Shown in pieces: positions 62,700-64,000 of a stretch of DNA of 64,000 nucleotides (its first letter is position 1; the number at the start of each line of letters is the position of its first letter). Source of the DNA: Bacillus pumilus. GTDB lineage: Bacteria > Bacillota > Bacilli > Bacillales > Bacillaceae. The position numbers and the translations under genes were made by a program. The stretch covers positions 618,272-682,271 of the forward strand of contig NZ_CP047089.1 of NCBI RefSeq assembly GCF_009937765.1, given 5' to 3'. The notes under the pieces are model-generated. The model was not told where the DNA came from. It ran no database searches and worked only from the letters and a program-made list of their open reading frames with translations.

Positions 62700-63899
62700 A
62701 TGAATGAAAACAAAGTAGCACACGCGATGAGTTTGAAAGATCGGGTTCATTTCTTAGACATCGTACGGGGATTTGCTTTAATGGGTATTATTTTGGTGAA
62801 TTACTTTTTGATTGTGGATTCGGCGAAAGGGTTTGATCTGGGAGCAAATGATGTCTTTCACAACTTGGTGAATTGGTTCGCCTCAGGGAAATTCATTACG
62901 CTGTTCTCCTTCCTATTCGGTGTTGGTTTTATGATTTTTATGGACCGAGCCGCTCAGAAGGTGGACAGTCCGAACAAGCTGTTTGCCCGCAGATTAACCA
63001 TTCTCTTAGGATTTGGTCTTCTGCATTTAACTTTTGTTTGGATTGGTGATATTTTAGCGTATTATGCAGTCGCTGGCTTTTTATTGCTTTTCTTTTACAA
63101 ACGCACAGCCAAAACCATCGGATACTGGTTGATCGCACTCTTTGTGATTCAATTGCTCACGCCCTTTTTCACGATGCTGCTCAATACCGTCAGTTCAGGA
63201 TCATCAGGCAAGCCGGACTTTGCTGATTTTGAATTAATCAGCCACAACAGTCTGACTTATTTAGCATCGATTGGTGATCGGTGGACAGATATGATAACGA
63301 TGGCTTCAAGTTCTTTTTCTACTGTCTATTCTATGTTTTTCATGTTTTTACTTGGTGTGTATTTTGTGAAAATGGCGTTTTTCAAAAACATGGAGGCGAA
63401 AAAAACGATTTGGAATCGGATTTGGCTCATCTGTACAATCGCTTTTCTCATCACTCAAAGCAGTACGATCATTGTAGCAATCAATCCTTTTGAAAATACA
63501 CTCTGGGTGAGCATTGCCACTGCTCTGGAACAAAACGGGGGACTAACTGGCAGTATGTTTTATATGAGTACACTTGCGATGCTGTTTCTGCACGTTCCTC
63601 AGCTGCGAGGTGCTTTGATGGTCTTTACAAAAGTAGGACGGATGTCCCTGACCTGTTATTTGCTTCACTCGATCATTGGAACTCTGCTATTTCTAAAGTA
63701 TGGAGCGGGGCTTGTCGATCATCTTCAGCCGGCTGGTACGTTCTTCATGGCTATTGGCGTGTATGTCTTTCTTGTGCTTTTCAGTACGTTTTGGTTAAAA
63801 CGGTTTAAGTATGGACCGATGGAATTTATTTGGCGTCAGCTGACGTATGGGAAGGTCACTGACCAATCGAAAACAAATACATTTCATGCGGCGAAGTAA
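62700..63899 (+). CDS. yrkO: DUF418 membrane protein, YrkO-like
   Basis: 399 aa from ATG 62700 (GGAG 7-8 nt upstream; an ATG 6 nt earlier touches the RBS). Around ten hydrophobic helices. DUF418/HSNAT-related features: [20 protein letters not shown] at the N-terminus, [17 protein letters not shown], and the C-terminal [14 protein letters not shown] and [25 protein letters not shown]. The family is related to membrane acyltransferase-like proteins, function unknown. Divergent from the yrkP-Q-R operon, as expected for a YrkP target. Confidence 0.88.
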   Translation: MNENKVAHAMSLKDRVHFLDIVRGFALMGIILVNYFLIVDSAKGFDLGANDVFHNLVNWFASGKFITLFSFLFGVGFMIFMDRAAQKVDSPNKLFARRLTILLGFGLLHLTFVWIGDILAYYAVAGFLLLFFYKRTAKTIGYWLIALFVIQLLTPFFTMLLNTVSSGSSGKPDFADFELISHNSLTYLASIGDRWTDMITMASSSFSTVYSMFFMFLLGVYFVKMAFFKNMEAKKTIWNRIWLICTIAFLITQSSTIIVAINPFENTLWVSIATALEQNGGLTGSMFYMSTLAMLFLHVPQLRGALMVFTKVGRMSLTCYLLHSIIGTLLFLKYGAGLVDHLQPAGTFFMAIGVYVFLVLFSTFWLKRFKYGPMEFIWRQLTYGKVTDQSKTNTFHAAK

Positions 63900-63902
63900 A
63901 AG

Positions 63903-63938
63903 CAAAAAGGCGAATGGCTACAATTCGCCTTTTTTAAT
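63903..63938 (+). terminator. Terminator of yrkO
   Basis: AAAAAGGCGAAT, 6-7-nt loop, ATTCGCCTTTTTT. Confidence 0.9.
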
Positions 63939-64000
63939 ATGATGAGTTTTTTGTGATTCAGAGACAATCCGTTCTCTTTCAATACTGATCAATCATTTCT

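Noticed and set aside
63939-64000. A possible next gene on the minus strand at the right edge.
   Set aside because: All minus frames contain stops within the last 60 bases, or are too short to support a call.
1-64000. CRISPR arrays, insertion sequences, prophage genes, tRNA or rRNA genes.
   Set aside because: No regularly spaced repeats, transposase or integrase motifs, or tRNA/rRNA sequences were recognised; the inverted repeats seen are terminators, operators or the single structured element.

Overview
This 64 kb window is chromosomal DNA of a Bacillus. Gene order follows the yuk-yue, yui, yum, yut and yun blocks of Bacillus subtilis almost gene for gene, and many predicted proteins have the length I remember for the B. 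subtilis protein (Ald 378 aa, LipA 298 aa, LytH 326 aa, YukE 97 aa, YukD 79 aa). The differences are losses (no guaC-paiAB, yutK, yunE or allantoin/urate puc operon) and insertions (an oxalate decarboxylase with its regulator, a D-2-hydroxyacid dehydrogenase, a siderophore operon, a yrk-type two-component module). They suggest the B. pumilus / safensis / altitudinis group; the genus is secure, the species group is inference. No rRNA, tRNA, insertion sequence, prophage or CRISPR array was seen.

Layout. 1-1964: the 3' end of a lipase/esterase gene, convergent and interlocked with the HD-domain gene yueE. 2097-12901: the type VII secretion (WXG100/Ess-like) operon yukE-yukD-yukC-yukBA-yueB-yueC, with the SDR gene yueD behind it, read leftward from a clear sigma-A promoter. 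13209-15718: adeR and ald (alanine catabolism). 15718-16397: bioY under a BirA-type operator. 16455-23827: spo0M, yuiF, pepA, yuiD, yuiC, yuiB, yuiA and yumB. 24224-30460: yumC, two small accessory genes, Fe-S and lysine genes (yutM, dapF), yuzB, yutJ, a LexA-controlled WYL-like gene, yuzD and yutI. 30504-36177: yuxL, a structured repeat-like element, and the hom-thrC-thrB operon. 36278-47431: a hydroxyacid dehydrogenase gene, yutH to yutC, lipA, lytH, yunB, yunC, yunD and yunF. 47744-53821: PucR-type regulator plus oxalate decarboxylase, an MFS exporter, an orphan pucG and the secreted nuclease gene bsn. 53836-57729: Fur-controlled siderophore uptake operon with a FhuF-like reductase. 57811-59684: two alpha/beta hydrolases, the second behind a 36-bp palindrome. 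59992-63899: psiE-like gene, histidine kinase and response regulator (yrkR-Q-P), divergent from yrkO.

How the genes work together. The yuk-yue genes encode one membrane export machine with its own WXG100 substrate but no LXG toxin nearby. YumC, YumB and YutJ are three flavin oxidoreductases within 6.7 kb. yutM, yuzB, yutI and lipA serve Fe-S cluster or lipoate biology. hom-thrC-thrB is a compact, overlapping threonine operon. The siderophore operon pairs a binding lipoprotein, two permeases and an iron reductase, and its ATPase must be supplied from elsewhere.

The most unusual signals are: (i) a small WYL-like gene whose promoter holds two LexA boxes; (ii) a roughly 120-bp nested-hairpin element between yuxL and thrB, flanked by duplicated terminator hairpins; (iii) two matching 17-bp boxes, one in front of each divergent yrk promoter; (iv) a large palindrome controlling an esterase gene; (v) yueD apparently starting at an ATT codon; and (vi) an oxalate decarboxylase with an altered lid motif.
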